Part shown: one piece after another, positions 21,858 through 33,969 of the stretch
Layout: each line of letters opens with the position of its first letter
Numbering within the stretch: position 1 is the first letter of the stretch
Assembly: GCF_018873765.1 (NCBI RefSeq)
Contig: NC_057925.1
Span: 62,861,970-62,925,969 of the forward strand
From: Telopea speciosissima
Lineage: Eukaryota > Streptophyta > Magnoliopsida > Proteales > Proteaceae
DNA: 64,000 nt
Direction: 5' to 3'
Notes under the pieces: generated by a model
Seen by the model: only the letters and a program-made list of their open reading frames with translations
What the model was told of the DNA's origin: nothing
The model's database searches: none
Translations under genes and position numbers: made by a program

Positions 21858-24746
21858 TGTCACGCCCCCATCCCAGACAAGGGATAAATTACATTATAAG
21901 GGGTGACTAGGACAACGCTTGTCATCCTATTAAGCTGCCAGGATCACTGACACAGTGTCCCAACTCACAGTCATAACTAATATTAAAACAATATAATATC
22001 AGAGTGCGGAAAGGAAAATATTACATCCCAAATGATCAGTAGTTTTACGGAAGCGTATAAAATCAATAATTACAAGATGATCAAAGCCTAGATGATAAAT
22101 ACTGTAGTTAATCCATTTTTCATTACCATCTAATAATGATTAACAAGGGTATAACAGTAAATGTTTTTACATGGGCCTACGCCCTAAAATAAACAAAAGG
22201 GGAACAAGTCCCTAGAATTCTCATGGCCCGTAGGCACAATTGTCACAAGGACACCCGTTGCCATGTTCCTCTAACACAGCTTCCGGCTCCTCCGTACCTG
22301 CATCATAATCTAAAAATTGTGTACACGAGGGGGTTAGCTCTCCACTGAGCCAGTGAGGGGATGGGGATGCACAAACACACAATTCACATAGTCCAATGAT
22401 GCATGCATATGTTAAGTAAATTTTCCACCTAACATCACAACTAAGTCAATGGCATATGCTACTGTGACAACTCGGGAGACACTGTGGGTCACTTAACTTA
22501 TCGCCACAATGAAACCTCAATTGTCACCTGGGACCTACGCCGATCGAAGCCTCCAAGACCACTCAGTGGCAGACCCCTGATAACCAATACTACCATGACT
22601 GGCCTCTCCCACCTCCACAGAATCCGGTATACTGATTACCCAACACCTAAACCCCTGTTGGTAAGGGTCGTAGCATAAGGGTGTAAAATCCTAGCCACAG
22701 CTACATGCAAGTCCTATCGTCCCGAGAGGTAATCCGGGCGCATCAACTTTTCATCTGGTTTAGTGCCCGGTTACCAGCACGGCACGGCGCATACAGTTCA
22801 ACATGACATTCAACATAATTTCTTCATAAATATATATATTATCCGGGGGTTTTGGCACCGGCACCCACCGGCACCGAGACCCATCAAAGTAAAGCATCTC
22901 CAATTAACATCATAACATTCATATATAAAAGTATGCAATATGCGCAAGCATGCTTAATAATTTATAATGATGACATAATATACAATGCAATAATAATATC
23001 AAGCCCAAACAACCAAACCCACTCACTATTTGTGTTATGTCCCGATGTTATGAGTTGTCGCCGCAATCAAGTAACACGTCACAAGATGAAAACTTTAAAC
23101 CTAAATAAAGAGTGCAAACAGGATTAATTAAGTAAAGGGACGGATCCCCAAAAGGTCTCCCATTAATCATTTAAGTATAAGGTTTCAGAAGTGAAGTGGT
23201 TGCAGGTGTGGTTTCATGCCCAAATTCTGCAACCACATGTAAATCCTAGGAAACCCGGGGCCCAGGACAGTTTTAGTCAAGGTCGGATGCAGATGTGGTT
23301 TCAGAAAACTGAATCCGAGTGTAAATCCTAGGAAACCAGGGGCCCAGGATAGTTTTAGTCAAGGTCGGATGCAGATGTGGTTTCAGAAAACTGAATCCGA
23401 GTGTAAATCCGACCTTCACAGGGGCCTTCTCGGGAAGGTAATTTCAGGGTGGTTTCTTGTAGGTCTAAAACCACATGTAAGTCCTAGCTAACCAGGGGCT
23501 TAGGATAGTTTTAGTCAAGGTCGGTTGCAGGTGTGGTTTCAGAAAACTGAATCCGAGTGTAAAACCACATACCTGCAGAACCGAAAATTGAAGGGTTTCT
23601 CACTAGGGATTCATTTTCCAAGGGGTTTAAAGGTAGGGAGGCTTCAAGAAAGCTTCCTCCTAGGTCCATTAGGATTCTAAGACCTCATTAGGTCCATGTA
23701 ATCCCATGGATTTAAGAGAAAACAAAGAGAACCTAAATTAGGACATAATATGGTAGAAAACTTAAATTTCTTAAATGGAAAGAGATTACTTAGGCTTAGG
23801 GCTTGTAATGGAGTGAAATAACTCCACCATAATCTAGGTTTAGAGGTTCCATCGATTCCTTAGGTTCCAAGAGAACCCTAGGTCGAATTTCTCCCATTTC
23901 CCAAACCCCAAAACCCAAAATAGAAGAAAAGAGATGGGATTGAATGGCTTACCCACCCCAAGGTAGAAGGCTCCATGTTGAGGCTCCAAGAAGTGATCTT
24001 CAAACCTCCAACCAAGATTCTCCACCCTTCTTCCTCCTTTTCTCCTTCCTTCTTTCTTCTTTCCTTCTTTCTTCTTTCTTCTTTCTCCTTTCTCTCCTCT
24101 TTCTCTCTTCCACGATTTAGGCTAGATGGGAGAAGAAATGAAAATGAATCCTTCTCCCCCCCCTTTGTCTTATTTATAGAAAATGGGCTTGGGTCCTTTA
24201 AGTTAAATGGGTCAAATAGTTAAATGGGTGGATCCAAGATAAATGGGTCATTAGGCCAAATGGGTAGTTTAAGTTAAATGGGTCAAGAGGGCTTAATGGG
24301 TTGACCCATGGTCTTATTTAGGGTACAAGAATGGGTTAACCCATCTTTGGGTCAAATAGAGTTAAATGGGCCTGCCCACAACCTTAATTAGGGAAAAGCC
24401 CATTCTTAGATGGGTTCATAAGAGATGGGTATAAGTCCCCAATGTACTTCCTAAAGGTACGTGGGACCCGAACTTAAATTATTCCCTTCTCTCATGAAAT
24501 AGCTCGATCGGTTCAAGCCCGGACCCGCACTTCGAGGTTACCAAGGGAAGAATAATTAATAAGACTTGAGGCTAGAACTTACTTTTCCATTGCCATGGTG
24601 AGTCAATGGTAAGCCCGTATCATGATCAATAATTTGTAACTGGGTTTGACCACCAGTGAGAACAGCTCACCAGCACGTGGCAGTGATAACCACACGTCAC
24701 GGGGAAGAAATAATAATTAATTATGATCCGGGGTGCGGGTATAACA
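21858..24746 (-). mobile_element. Long solo LTR, 2.9 kb, with 5-bp target duplication AATAG
   Basis: The element starts TGTCACGCCCCC and ends GGGTATAACA and is flanked on both sides by AATAG (21853-21857 and 24747-24751). On the reverse strand it begins TGTTATACCCG and ends GCGTGACA, a combination frequent in long LTRs of plant Ty3/gypsy elements. There is no gag or pol, primer-binding site or polypurine tract inside, so it is a solo LTR or a terminal-repeat-only relic. It contains an 82-bp tandem repeat and a long pyrimidine tract (about 24028-24113). The lineage is inferred from size and termini only. Confidence 0.85.
23241..23562. repeat. 82-bp tandem repeat inside the long LTR
   Basis: Two nearly identical 82-bp units start at 23241 and 23323 (aaatcctaggaaacc...). 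A third, more diverged unit starts near 23476 after a spacer. Each contains 'ttttagtcaaggtcgg' and 'tggtttcagaaaactgaatc'. Confidence 0.9.
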
Positions 24747-24751
24747 AATAG

Positions 24752-25993
24752 ACACCAGTTCTTCAGCTTATAAAAACACACCCAGAACACTCCATCCCTT
24801 CCCATGTGATTATGACGGCTTCACCACTTTTGATCTGCTATGTTGCTAAAATCCCAATTCATTTTAAGGGGGGGTTGGGTTAGATAAAGAGAGGGGGAAG
24901 AAAATGCTCACTAAAGTGGACGAAGAAACAGCATCTGAAAGCGAGCAAGAGTCCTCATTAACACCCTATTAGTTGCTTGTATCATGACAACCAGTCTAAC
25001 TCCTTCTCAAGTCTCAACCAATTAACACTCACAGAACCAATGCTAAGCTCCATACAATCAATGCAACTCCCTAATTTAAGGGATTTCGAACTATCCATCT
25101 CTTCTAGTCACTCTTAGTGCACCAACTCATTTCTGTATCCACCACACAGACGTTTCATCACACAAAAGATATACTTGGCCGTGGGAAATAAAAAAGCATA
25201 CAAAAATGGATCTCAGATTTTTCCGAGAGAAGGAAAATATGGAATTGATCTGACCATGGGTTTCAAACTTCATGTATTCATTTCAGGACTTGAAAAAAAA
25301 AATCAGTTGACCAGATTTTGGTCTACAATTACACTCCAGATAAGCTCTAGGAAAGAGTAGCAACAATGGCAGGATTTACATATCAAAAAAGAAGAAAAAA
25401 AAATGGTAGGATTTAGCAGGAATTTTATCACAGGCACCAAAGAAAGGATCTATTTTGGTTGGAGTTGGACTACGAAGTTGAACTGATTTCCCTTCTCTCT
25501 TACATTTAGTTTGTAAGGCTTCTTTTATAACTGAGAGGCTGGCTTAACCATCACTACTCAAATGGCTGCTAGCCCAGAGAAGTTGGTCAACAACAAACTC
25601 ACAATATGTTACTTTGATTCCCCTTAAAGACCAAATTCGCTTGCCATTATAACATACCCTACTTATATGGTTACACCTTAGATAAGACATTGGTTCAAGT
25701 AAATGTAGACCATTTTTTCTCTCTTTTTTTCCTGGAAGATTAAAATTTTCCAGGCATATAAATTTACAATAAAGGCGCCATTAAATGGGTCGGAGCATCC
25801 TCACTAACATGCTTCTCCAACAAGTAACAACTGATCAAACCATAAAACAAGACCAATGAAACATGCCATTAGAACAAAATAAATACCAATCTGTAACCCA
25901 TGACTGATTATTTGACACATCAAAGAAATAAACATTAATCCAAATGTCTGATACAAAAACTAAGGAAAAAAAAAAGGGGTACAAATGACATAT
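24752..25993. other. Intergenic region and glucanase 3' flank
   Basis: AT-rich DNA with no recognisable gene or repeat. The right part (about 25700-25993) should contain the 3' UTR of the minus-strand glucanase gene. Confidence 0.5.
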
Positions 25994-27816
25994 CTACAGC
26001 ACCATCACCAGGATAAAATTAAAAAGCATGGGAAACATTATGAATGATAATACCACTGCTGAAGGTCTGAGGGAGGAGGAGAATGATGCAATCTCAATCA
26101 TGAAATTGCATGTACCCTGTGACGCATTTTGAGTTGTGATCATGGCCAAACCCTGGAAATTACAGCTCAAATCTTGCTGGTTCTGAACTTGGAAATACAT
26201 GTTAAATGCATAAGAAGCGTTTCCTTGAGCATCCAAGTTATTACATGATGACCCATAACCAAGTGCAGTGCAATCAGAGTAGGTACAAGCATAATTGATG
26301 TTATCTGCAAGTTTGCTTAGGTCTGTTGCACTTGGATTAAACACACACCATCGCTGAGGAAGATATTTCACATTGTTTGCTGCCACTAGAAGATGATTGT
26401 TCTGGCCCTGACCTGAGAGATCCATTGGGAATTTGGGCTGCCCATCATATCTAAAGATTCCCCAATGGCGCTCAAAATTTCCAGGAGCAACGCTTTTGGC
26501 ATCCTCATCAATAAATCCAAACAAGTACATTTCCAGATACCCAGGACGAATTGGAGTACCTTGGTTGGTAGCAAGTTTTTTCAAGAGTCCATTGTAAAAT
26601 CTCTGAGCATAAACTACATTTGCATTCTTGTCTCCATCAGTGGGCCAACCAACCTCCTCCACCAAGATGGGCATGTTTCCATATCCAATTTTCTTCAGAG
26701 CCCAAACCAATGTATCAAAGTTTGCATCAAACACGTTTGTGTATGAAACCCCATTATCATTTATAGGATTACTCGTCCCATCAAAGAATGCAAAGTCAAC
26801 AGGGAAATTTGGATTGGCATAGAGACTCAAGAAAGGGTAAATATTAACAGTGAAGGAAGCATTGTTTTTGCTCAGGAACTGAACAATCTCAGTCATCTGT
26901 CGACTGATGTCACTCCGAAACATTCCTCCAGATGGGACAGGATTTTTAGCAGGTGAGTAGTAGACATCGGCATTCATGGGTACAGTGGCCTTTATGGTGT
27001 CACCAACCCCAGCCTCATTGAGTGCATTCTGAATGTTCTGAAGGGCTGGAAAGGTGATATTTGTAAAGGAGTTGTTATACGATGTAAGAAAAGGTTCGTT
27101 CCCAACTGCTACATATCTGCCGGAAAAGAAAAAAAAAACATACAAGAAGAGAAGAAAGAACCATGATTATGAGCAGCAACAAACACTTATCTACAAAGTC
27201 CAAACAAGAAGTAATGGGTTTCACATCAAATGGAGAAATATAATTTGATATGTCCAGTATTAGAAGATAGGATATTTTAAAAAATACCTTTTTGTTTTTG
27301 GTGGGTGAGAACCATTAGTAAACACTGGTAGCACAGCTGAGAATTTGACGGGTAGGAAAACACTTGATTCCTTGTATCCCAGTTAAATTTCAGCAACAAG
27401 ACAAATTAAGTATAGTCTGGATCTAAGAAAGGCAGAGAGGAATTAGAAGGGCCAAGAAAGAAACAAAAATAGAAATCTTACTTGATGTTTACACCTCCAT
27501 TGAAGTTATACACAGTGACATTGCTCTTGACCCACTGCTTGGCCGTGTTATAGTCGGTCATATCAGCAAGCATATTATTGGGGATGGCAACCATGACTTC
27601 AATCGAGCTTCCAGCCAATGAACTCAAGGTAGACTCGTCAGCATCGAATAGCTTCACTTTCTGAAAACCATTGTCCGTCAACATCTGAGCTACAGTATTT
27701 GGTGGCAACGGATGTGTTGCCATTGTTCCCCAGTTGACCCCAAGACTATCGACAGGAACAGAATCCAATAGCATCCAAACAGAGAGAACCCAGGATAAAA
27801 ACCAGAGTCTGGTCAT
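25994..27816 (-). CDS. Glucan endo-1,3-beta-glucosidase, GH17 with X8 domain and GPI-type tail
   Basis: Two minus-strand exons, 27482-27816 and 25994-27116, joined by a GT-AG intron inside codon 112, encode 485 residues. The order is: signal peptide (about 1-25), GH17 domain ([15 protein letters not shown] at its start), X8/CBM43 module (about 368-453, WCVFNP with the expected cysteines) and a hydrophobic C-terminal tail (about 464-485) after a Ser-rich stretch, typical of GPI anchoring. The acid catalyst is E119 in VGNEP and the nucleophile is E266 in EEVGWPTDG. The enzyme hydrolyses beta-1,3-glucan (callose), and GPI-anchored relatives act at the plasma membrane, often at plasmodesmata. The opening favours the 'glucosidase 5/6/8' clade. 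No lesion is seen; start, stop and splice sites are all good. Confidence 0.95.
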
Positions 27817-28909
27817 TTTTCTTTCTTTCTTTCTACCCAGTAGTAAATGAATGCTTTACCCAAAAAAGACAAAAAAAAAAAATTGAATTTTGCAGAGATG
27901 GGCCGGAAGAAAATCACTGAAGCAAGAAATTTACCGACCAAAGGTGGTCCTAATAATATAAGGTAACAGCTGAGAGATGTGGACTTTATTCTTCACTACA
28001 GTGGAGTTGAAAAGACACGGTTTTTGGCTGGTGGGTGCGGTTGCCCGATCTCCAAAAATCCAGCGATAATTCCGAATTTTTTTGAGCTTGTGGAGTAACA
28101 CTTACCGATGCGCTACAGGTGGTAAAGGGAAGGCAAATGAATAAAGGAATTTGTTAAAAGAATATGAAAATGGGAAAAAAGGGGTATAAAAAGCGAAAAC
28201 AGATGGGACAAGGGAAAATCTCACTGGCCAACAATGGTTCTAAAAACAGAGTTGAAGATTATTGAGATAAAACGAAGAAATCAATAATAGAATGAATGAA
28301 AGTAACAACAATGCCACCTCTCAAAGTTTCAAGACAACCTACCACGGACGGAAACGGTTATTAAAAAAAAAAATCGACGATCTCTTCGTATGTATAAAAA
28401 TTTCTAAAATTAAACAAAATGGAGAAAAGATTATTAGCAAGCTAAAACGATAGGGAAAAAAAAAAAATCCCCAAAGAATAGAGAAACAGAGTGACCGGAA
28501 AACCGCGGTTTCAGACAAAGCACCACCGAAACAGGTAGTAGAACTAGATTTCCGAGGTGGGTTTTGCCGTCAAAAAGAAACTTTAGGGGCCTTTTGAGAT
28601 AATCTCAGGAGATTTGACACTGAGAATCAGAAGGGAAAAAAACTGATAAAAGGCAAGAGGAGGATAGGGACCCGTTTTAATTTCTCATGAAAAACGAATT
28701 CACGAAGTTTGGGAGGGACGACGAAGGACTTTGAAAACAGGGGGAATATATGGGGGTGGTGGGGCCGTGGGGGGGAAGAGGAAGTCGGCCAGCTTTCAAA
28801 ACTTCCACGAACGATCGTGTGATGACGTGGCACACGAATGCCTAAGCGGCGAAACTACCTTACCTAAGAGAGCCCCGGTCGGAGAGGAGAGAGAGAGAGA
28901 GAGAGGCAC
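27817..28909 (-). promoter_or_regulatory. Upstream region of the glucanase gene
   Basis: The region upstream of the glucanase ATG has no open gene. A TATA-like TTATATTATTAGG reads on the minus strand at about 27950-27963, some 135-150 bp before the ATG. A (GA)n microsatellite lies at about 28881-28906. The promoter assignment rests on position only. Confidence 0.4.
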
Positions 28910-28917
28910 CACTGTTC

Positions 28918-29646
28918 TAAGGGTGTAAATTTGGGATCAAAACCAGAAACCATCCCAATACCGTCCCATTAAAATCCGGTACCGTACCATCCCATTAGTA
29001 AATGGGACGGTACTGGTATCTGATTTTGGTACCGAATAATAAATGAGACGGGACGATTTTGGGACGGGATTCCCAACAGTACCAGTACCGAAATACCAAT
29101 AAGGTACCAGAATGGTACCGGACATACTAGTACCGTTTAAAAAGAAAAAATATATAGGATCTTTTTTTTGGGGGGAGAAAAAATAGGGTATAAGAATTAT
29201 ATTTATGATGCATTAGGGTTTCATTAATTACGTTGTGAATATGAAAAGGAACAAGTGAACAGCCGTAGCTCTTGAAGTCTCGCCTCAAAATTCTGGTTCA
29301 GTGCTACTCTCTCTTCCTGCAAGCAACTTCATGTACCAGGTTTTTCTTTTTTCCACTTAGTAGTACCATGTGATAGTGACATGTGTGATAATAAGATTTT
29401 GTTTGGAAAATCAAAGAGGAAAACACAATCGGATTTTTCTATTACGAACAATTAAACTTCTTCCTTTTTCTACAGTGTCTAGAACTGTTTAGGAACCGGT
29501 ACCGTCCCGTCCCGCTAGTAATCGGGACTGGGATCTAGGTTTGGTCCCATTAAGTAAATGAGACGATACTGGAATTGACACTTTTGGTACCGGTACTGGT
29601 ACCGTCCCGTCCCAAGTACCGGGAACCGTCCCAATTGACACCCTTA
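28918..29646. mobile_element. hAT-type MITE, 729 bp
   Basis: The ends are inverted: TAAGGGTGTAAATTTGGGA on the left and, reading in from the right, TAAGGGTGTCAATTGGGAC. The 8-bp flanks are CACTGTTC and CACTGACC (6 of 8 match), consistent with a decayed hAT target duplication. The subterminal parts are full of GGTACCGTCCCGTCCC-like words in both orientations. No transposase is encoded. Confidence 0.7.
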
Positions 29647-30212
29647 CACTGACCACCACAACTCTGTACAAGACTACAAGAGTAATGTGGTGGTTGTTGA
29701 CGTTATTTTAGTCTTTTCAATGTTTGCTCAACGAGAAGGATGGTCATTGGATATCATGATCATCATCAGATATAGCTTGAAAGAACTGGAATTGAATCTA
29801 CATTGTTTAATTTTTATAGGAAAATTATCAGCACCACCCCCTGACGTTTGCCTATATTTTAAAGCACACCCACTAACTATCATATTATCAGCGCCACCCC
29901 TGCTTTACCAAACTAATTACCCCTGCTTTACCATATTAAGGGGTGATGTCAGCTATATAATATTTTTCAAAAGATAATTTTGCCCTTCTTAGGGATCCGA
30001 CTTCTCTACTTCCAAACCTTGTACTTCCATCCTACTTCCAGCAGCTCACAGTGTGCCACCTGGCTTGATCAACATCCAACGGATGATATTGAATAAATTC
30101 AAAATATTTTGAAAAACACATGACACATATTTGAACCACCTATGAACCTAAAACAAACCCACCCGACCGGTTCGGCTCATCAACCCAAATCCATTTCACT
30201 CAAACTAAACCC

Positions 30213-30318
30213 AAACCTCTCATCTGCCTAGGGTTTCAGGTTTCAGATCGTTCCTCTTCTTCCCAAATCTGCTCCATTGCTCCCTTCTTCCTTGAAACCC
30301 TAGGCAGATGAGAGGTTT
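30213..30318. repeat. Perfect 26-bp inverted repeat in the leader of the captured ORF
   Basis: The arm at 30213-30238 (includes CATCTGCCTAGGGTTTCA) is repeated exactly in reverse complement at 30293-30318, with a 54-nt loop. The right arm covers the first ATG of the ORF (30308-30310). Confidence 0.9.
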
Positions 30319-30334
30319 ATGTATCACGAGAGAA

Positions 30335-30541
30335 ATGGCACAGATCATCAATACTTCCTCCATGGCTAGCGTGCTTCTCTGCATCTTCGCCATCTTCTCT
30401 GCTACTGCGATTGTTTCCGTTGAGGAGTCCTCGACGCCGTCTCCTTCAAGTGAGGCAGGAGCTGTGTTTGCATTGCCAATATACGCTACTATTCTAAGCT
30501 CGTATCACGCCTTGTATTTCTTCGCTCTCTTCAAGCATTAG
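30335..30541 (+). CDS. Small secreted or GPI-type protein (AGP-peptide-like), possibly captured by the Pack-MULE
   Basis: The frame opens at 30308, but I prefer the ATG at 30335, giving MAQIINTSSMASVLLCIFAI. This is a typical signal peptide (about 1-30), followed by a short Ser/Pro stretch (STPSPSSEAG) and a second hydrophobic segment to the C terminus. That layout resembles arabinogalactan peptides and other small GPI-anchored wall proteins, but I do not recognise the family with certainty. The first ATG lies inside a perfect 26-bp inverted repeat. Codon composition is more GC-rich than the surrounding DNA. It may be a captured copy of a host gene rather than a working gene. Confidence 0.4.
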   Translation: MAQIINTSSMASVLLCIFAIFSATAIVSVEESSTPSPSSEAGAVFALPIYATILSSYHALYFFALFKH

Positions 30542-30780
30542 ATCATGAAATGCTGCGTTCACTTTTGGCTTCTGTGATCGTATTCCGTTTCTTGGTTTTT
30601 GGATGGAGTAGATCTCTGGAAGTAGTAGAGAATAACTAAATTGTCCCCCAATTTTGTTTTGGGGAGATGTATTTATTTATTTTTTCATGTATATATATCA
30701 CTATATTGTAGCCGATACATACATACATACATAAACACTTTCATAGATTATTTGTGATCTCTGATCTCAGATTCATCAGT

Positions 30781-31431
30781 TGTTGGAATTTTTCCAAATA
30801 ATAGATGTGGGATTTAGTCCCACATCGGTTACGGAGAAGTGTTTACTTTGGTTTATATATGATTGTGTGCTATTATTACATGTTATGTTTGGAAAGGGTT
30901 GTACGGTGCACTTGCGAGCGAGGACGATGACCGTCTGTGCGTGTGCGTGAGGCGCAATGTGGCACTGTGATGGCACAGTTTGCATTTCGCACGTGCGCAT
31001 CGTCGCAGTATGTTGCCTTAATCTTTTCAGGATCGACGGTGTCTGATCAAAGGGTGCTTAAGATCGATCCGACCGTTGGATCGGTGGCTAATCAAAGGGG
31101 GACACGTACAGCCATGAAAGCCCAGCCCAATAGTCATGACCTGTCAGATCAAGCCATATGAGCCAATGGGTGTGACCCATCTGAATAGGCCTTGTGGGCC
31201 TATAAATGGGCCACGAATTCTCTCAGTTTGATATAATAAAACTTCTCTGATAGCTTCAAGAGGTTACTGATTCTGCAACCAGTAATCTGTTTTAGCCTGA
31301 TTTATCTTAGGAGGCAGGTTTGTTGCAACCCTTTGCAGGAATAGGGTGCAAATACTGTCTTAAGGACAGAACGACTTCGTTCGACTCAGGCCATCTTTCT
31401 GTCATCTTCCTTTGATTCCAGTTTTCTAACA
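30781..31431 (+). mobile_element. Solo LTR, Copia-like, inside the Pack-MULE
   Basis: The 651-bp segment starts TGTTGGAATTTTTCC and ends TTTTCTAACA and contains GTGGGATTTAGTCCCACATC, an opening seen in many plant Copia LTRs. It also contains a TATA-like 'gcctataaatgggcc' near 31198-31212. The 5-bp flanks do not match, so the duplication is lost or the boundaries are slightly wrong. No internal domain remains. Confidence 0.65.
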
Positions 31432-32565
31432 ATTAATTCAATTTATTACACCATTATTTGGATTTAAAATGTTTGGCTTTGGTTTTGCATGATGAATACG
31501 TTTTCGTTTTGGTATCCTACATAATCTGTTTGCACAACTTCTATTAGAAATAGAATAGAATTAGAGTAGAATAGAGTACTGGTGGTCCCTAACCTTATGA
31601 AGACTGATAGTAAGACCGGCAAATTAAGAGAACCCTTCTTCATTATCAGCAATTCATCATTTCAAGAAGTGGGTATACCGGCCAAGTTAACAATTGAAAA
31701 ACGAGTAGATTATATCAAAATAATGAATTTTCTTTAGTTGTTTGTGTTTTTTATGATCAAAGAAAGCAGACTATGGGAAACAAAGAGATTTCTTGGAATA
31801 TAGCTTCAGTAACCTGTGAGAGTTACGGAAGCAATCGGATACCGGGTTTGAACTTTGAATCCTCCCTCATTACCGGCCTTGCCTTGGTTAAAGTTCTTTG
31901 TTCTGTTTTTACTGGTTCATCTTCACCAAGATCTGGTTTGACAAAAATGGCGGTGCCCAGTTCCTATTGTTTGTCAAGTGTGGGTTTTCCATTACAACAA
32001 ACTCTTTAATATCGACTGTATAATTTACATTTTAAACCATAGAAGAGGAGAACTCTACGATCTCACCGGAATCGTTTTGAGCAGCATCGGCGGTTTGATG
32101 TTCATTTGGGAAGAAGGGTTTGAACAAAACCATGTAGAGTATGTTAAGTTAGGGTTGTGATAAAGGTTGGGTTGAGTTGGGTTTGATACAAACTGGTTGG
32201 ATTGTTTTTGGGGGTTTGGGAAGTGAAGGAAGAGAGGGCTTCTTCTTCTTTTTCTTAGGGGAGTACAGTGTGCGTGTAAGAAATGATTTAGATAAGGTTT
32301 TTTCAATGTTTTAGTGTGAGGGGTATTTTGGTCAAAATAATTTTAATGGTTTACACCGTTCAAAAATAGGTAATCATTGATATTATGGTAGTTAATAGTG
32401 TGCCTTAAAATATAGGCAAACATGAGGGGGTGGCGCTGACAATTTCCCATTTTTATATTAGGTGGATTTTCCTTCCTTTTGATTATTGATTGAGAAAATT
32501 TAATTTTCAATTTTAGGAGATTTGGTTCAATATAGGAAAAAATAAAAAACACATTTAGGGAAGTT

Positions 32566-32661
32566 AAGAAGGTTGTGCCTTGTAAAAAAACTTTCTTTTT
32601 TATTTTAATCCTTTTTAATCATCAGAAAAAAAAAAAAAAAAAAAAGAAGGTTGTGCCTTGT
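32566..32661. mobile_element. Tiny retroposed insert with poly(A) and 18-bp target duplication
   Basis: AAGAAGGTTGTGCCTTGT occurs at 32566-32583 and again at 32644-32661. Between the copies are 60 bases that end in about 20 A. A long target duplication plus a poly(A) end is the mark of LINE-mediated insertion, here of a severely 5'-truncated fragment. Confidence 0.7.
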
Positions 32662-33964
32662 GCGTGTGGGGTCTTACTTAAACGAACCATGCTGATTGAT
32701 TGGTTGCTTGGCAATTGTGATTTGTGGGCAGTCAGACACGTTTTTGTCACCATCCCTAATTTATTTGTGGGAGAGAAATATATATGACGTCAGTGTGGGG
32801 GAAATCTTCCATGCCATCCACAATGTGGCACGGAGAATATATCATCCTAATAGGCCCACATGATTTTTTTAAGAAAAAAAAATTAAAAAAATTTCACGAT
32901 GATTTAGTTTTGATTTGGTTCAACATACAACATACGTAACTGAACCCGAAATTGAATAAGAGCATATATGTGTTTTCAAATCATTGATACGGTTTGGTTT
33001 CATATTCGGTTTTGATTCCAATTTGGTTCTATTTTAGGTGTTTGGACAAATTTTTAATGTTTTCTTAATAAAATAACCCTTGTTTGTAGAGTCATAATCC
33101 ATCAAACTTTTTTCAAACATTAAAATGAAATAAAATTAATCATCCACATTAATTATAACATTAAAAAGAAATATAATTTATTCGATTTGAAAATGTGTAA
33201 TTCGGTTTGGTTTGATAGATTCAATCATGAAATCAAAATCGCATCGAACCAAACCGATGAAAGCTTCCAGGTATGAAGCCAAAATAGAACCGATTTAATT
33301 TGGTCCAGCTCGATCGTTTTATATGGTCGTTTACGGATATATGATCAATACCACATAAAATGCAATGCTTTTAGGTTTAAAAAAAAAGTTTTTTTTTTAA
33401 CGTGGAATCGACCCAGTCCAGCCATTTCAGAATAGTATCGGTATTGACGGCAATTGATACTTATACAATACCCTAAACCCCTGCATGTGAGATGGCGATA
33501 GTACATTGGCATTGTGGGAAACTTTTTCCCTAAATCATGGAGAGTGTGGGCAATGAAGTCATATAATAGGGGATCTACATTTTGTTTGAGGAAAGAGATT
33601 GTCAGTGTGGATCCCATGGTCCATTATGTTAGGGCGTGGAAAAGAATCCCCACTTCAGCAAATAGTGGAAGTTTTTTCCAATTTATCTATTAAGTTTTCA
33701 AGCTACTTTGAAGGGTTTTCATCCTATTTTTTCCCCTTATATGCATGATGAGAAAAGTATGTCTGAGCTAAGGATGTCAATCGAACAATTCAGTCTGGTT
33801 TTGATAGGATTGTATCGGTTTAGATTTGTGGCAAAGCCGTTTAGTAAGTTTTGATTTCTGGCTGGTTCGATTTCTTATCTTTTTTATTATAGATTTGTAA
33901 TTGGGCTACTATTAGTTTCAGTCCAGTCTCCGATTTCAATTTTACATGTATAAATAATGAAATC
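32662..33964. other. Intergenic, with degraded palindromic MITE remnants
   Basis: About 32890-33320 and 33770-33965 are rich in 'ggtttggttt' and 'aaccaaacc' words in both orientations, as in old hAT-type MITEs. No gene is recognisable. Confidence 0.45.
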
Positions 33965-33969
33965 AATGG

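Larger units (their letters stand above)
29819..32448. mobile_element. Mutator-like element (Pack-MULE type), 2.63 kb, with 9-bp duplication ATTTTTATA
   Basis: The flanks carry a perfect 9-bp duplication, ATTTTTATA, at 29810-29818 and 32449-32457. The terminal inverted repeats are about 60 bp and roughly 85% alike; both include CACCCCCT and GTTTGCCTATATTTTAA. A 9-bp duplication and long terminal repeats are the signature of Mutator-like elements. No transposase is present. Instead the interior holds a GC-richer small gene-like ORF (30308-30541) and a later solo LTR (30781-31431), which makes this a Pack-MULE candidate. The part from 31440 to 32300 shows other gene-like but unrecognised fragments. 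Confidence 0.85.

Noticed and set aside
23241..23562. CRISPR-like appearance of repeats with spacers
   Set aside because: The 82-bp units are contiguous tandem repeats inside a plant LTR; CRISPR arrays do not occur here.
30781..31431. Captured host gene fragment inside the Pack-MULE
   Set aside because: It starts TGTTGG, ends TAACA and has a Copia-LTR-like opening and no reading frame, so a solo LTR is more likely.
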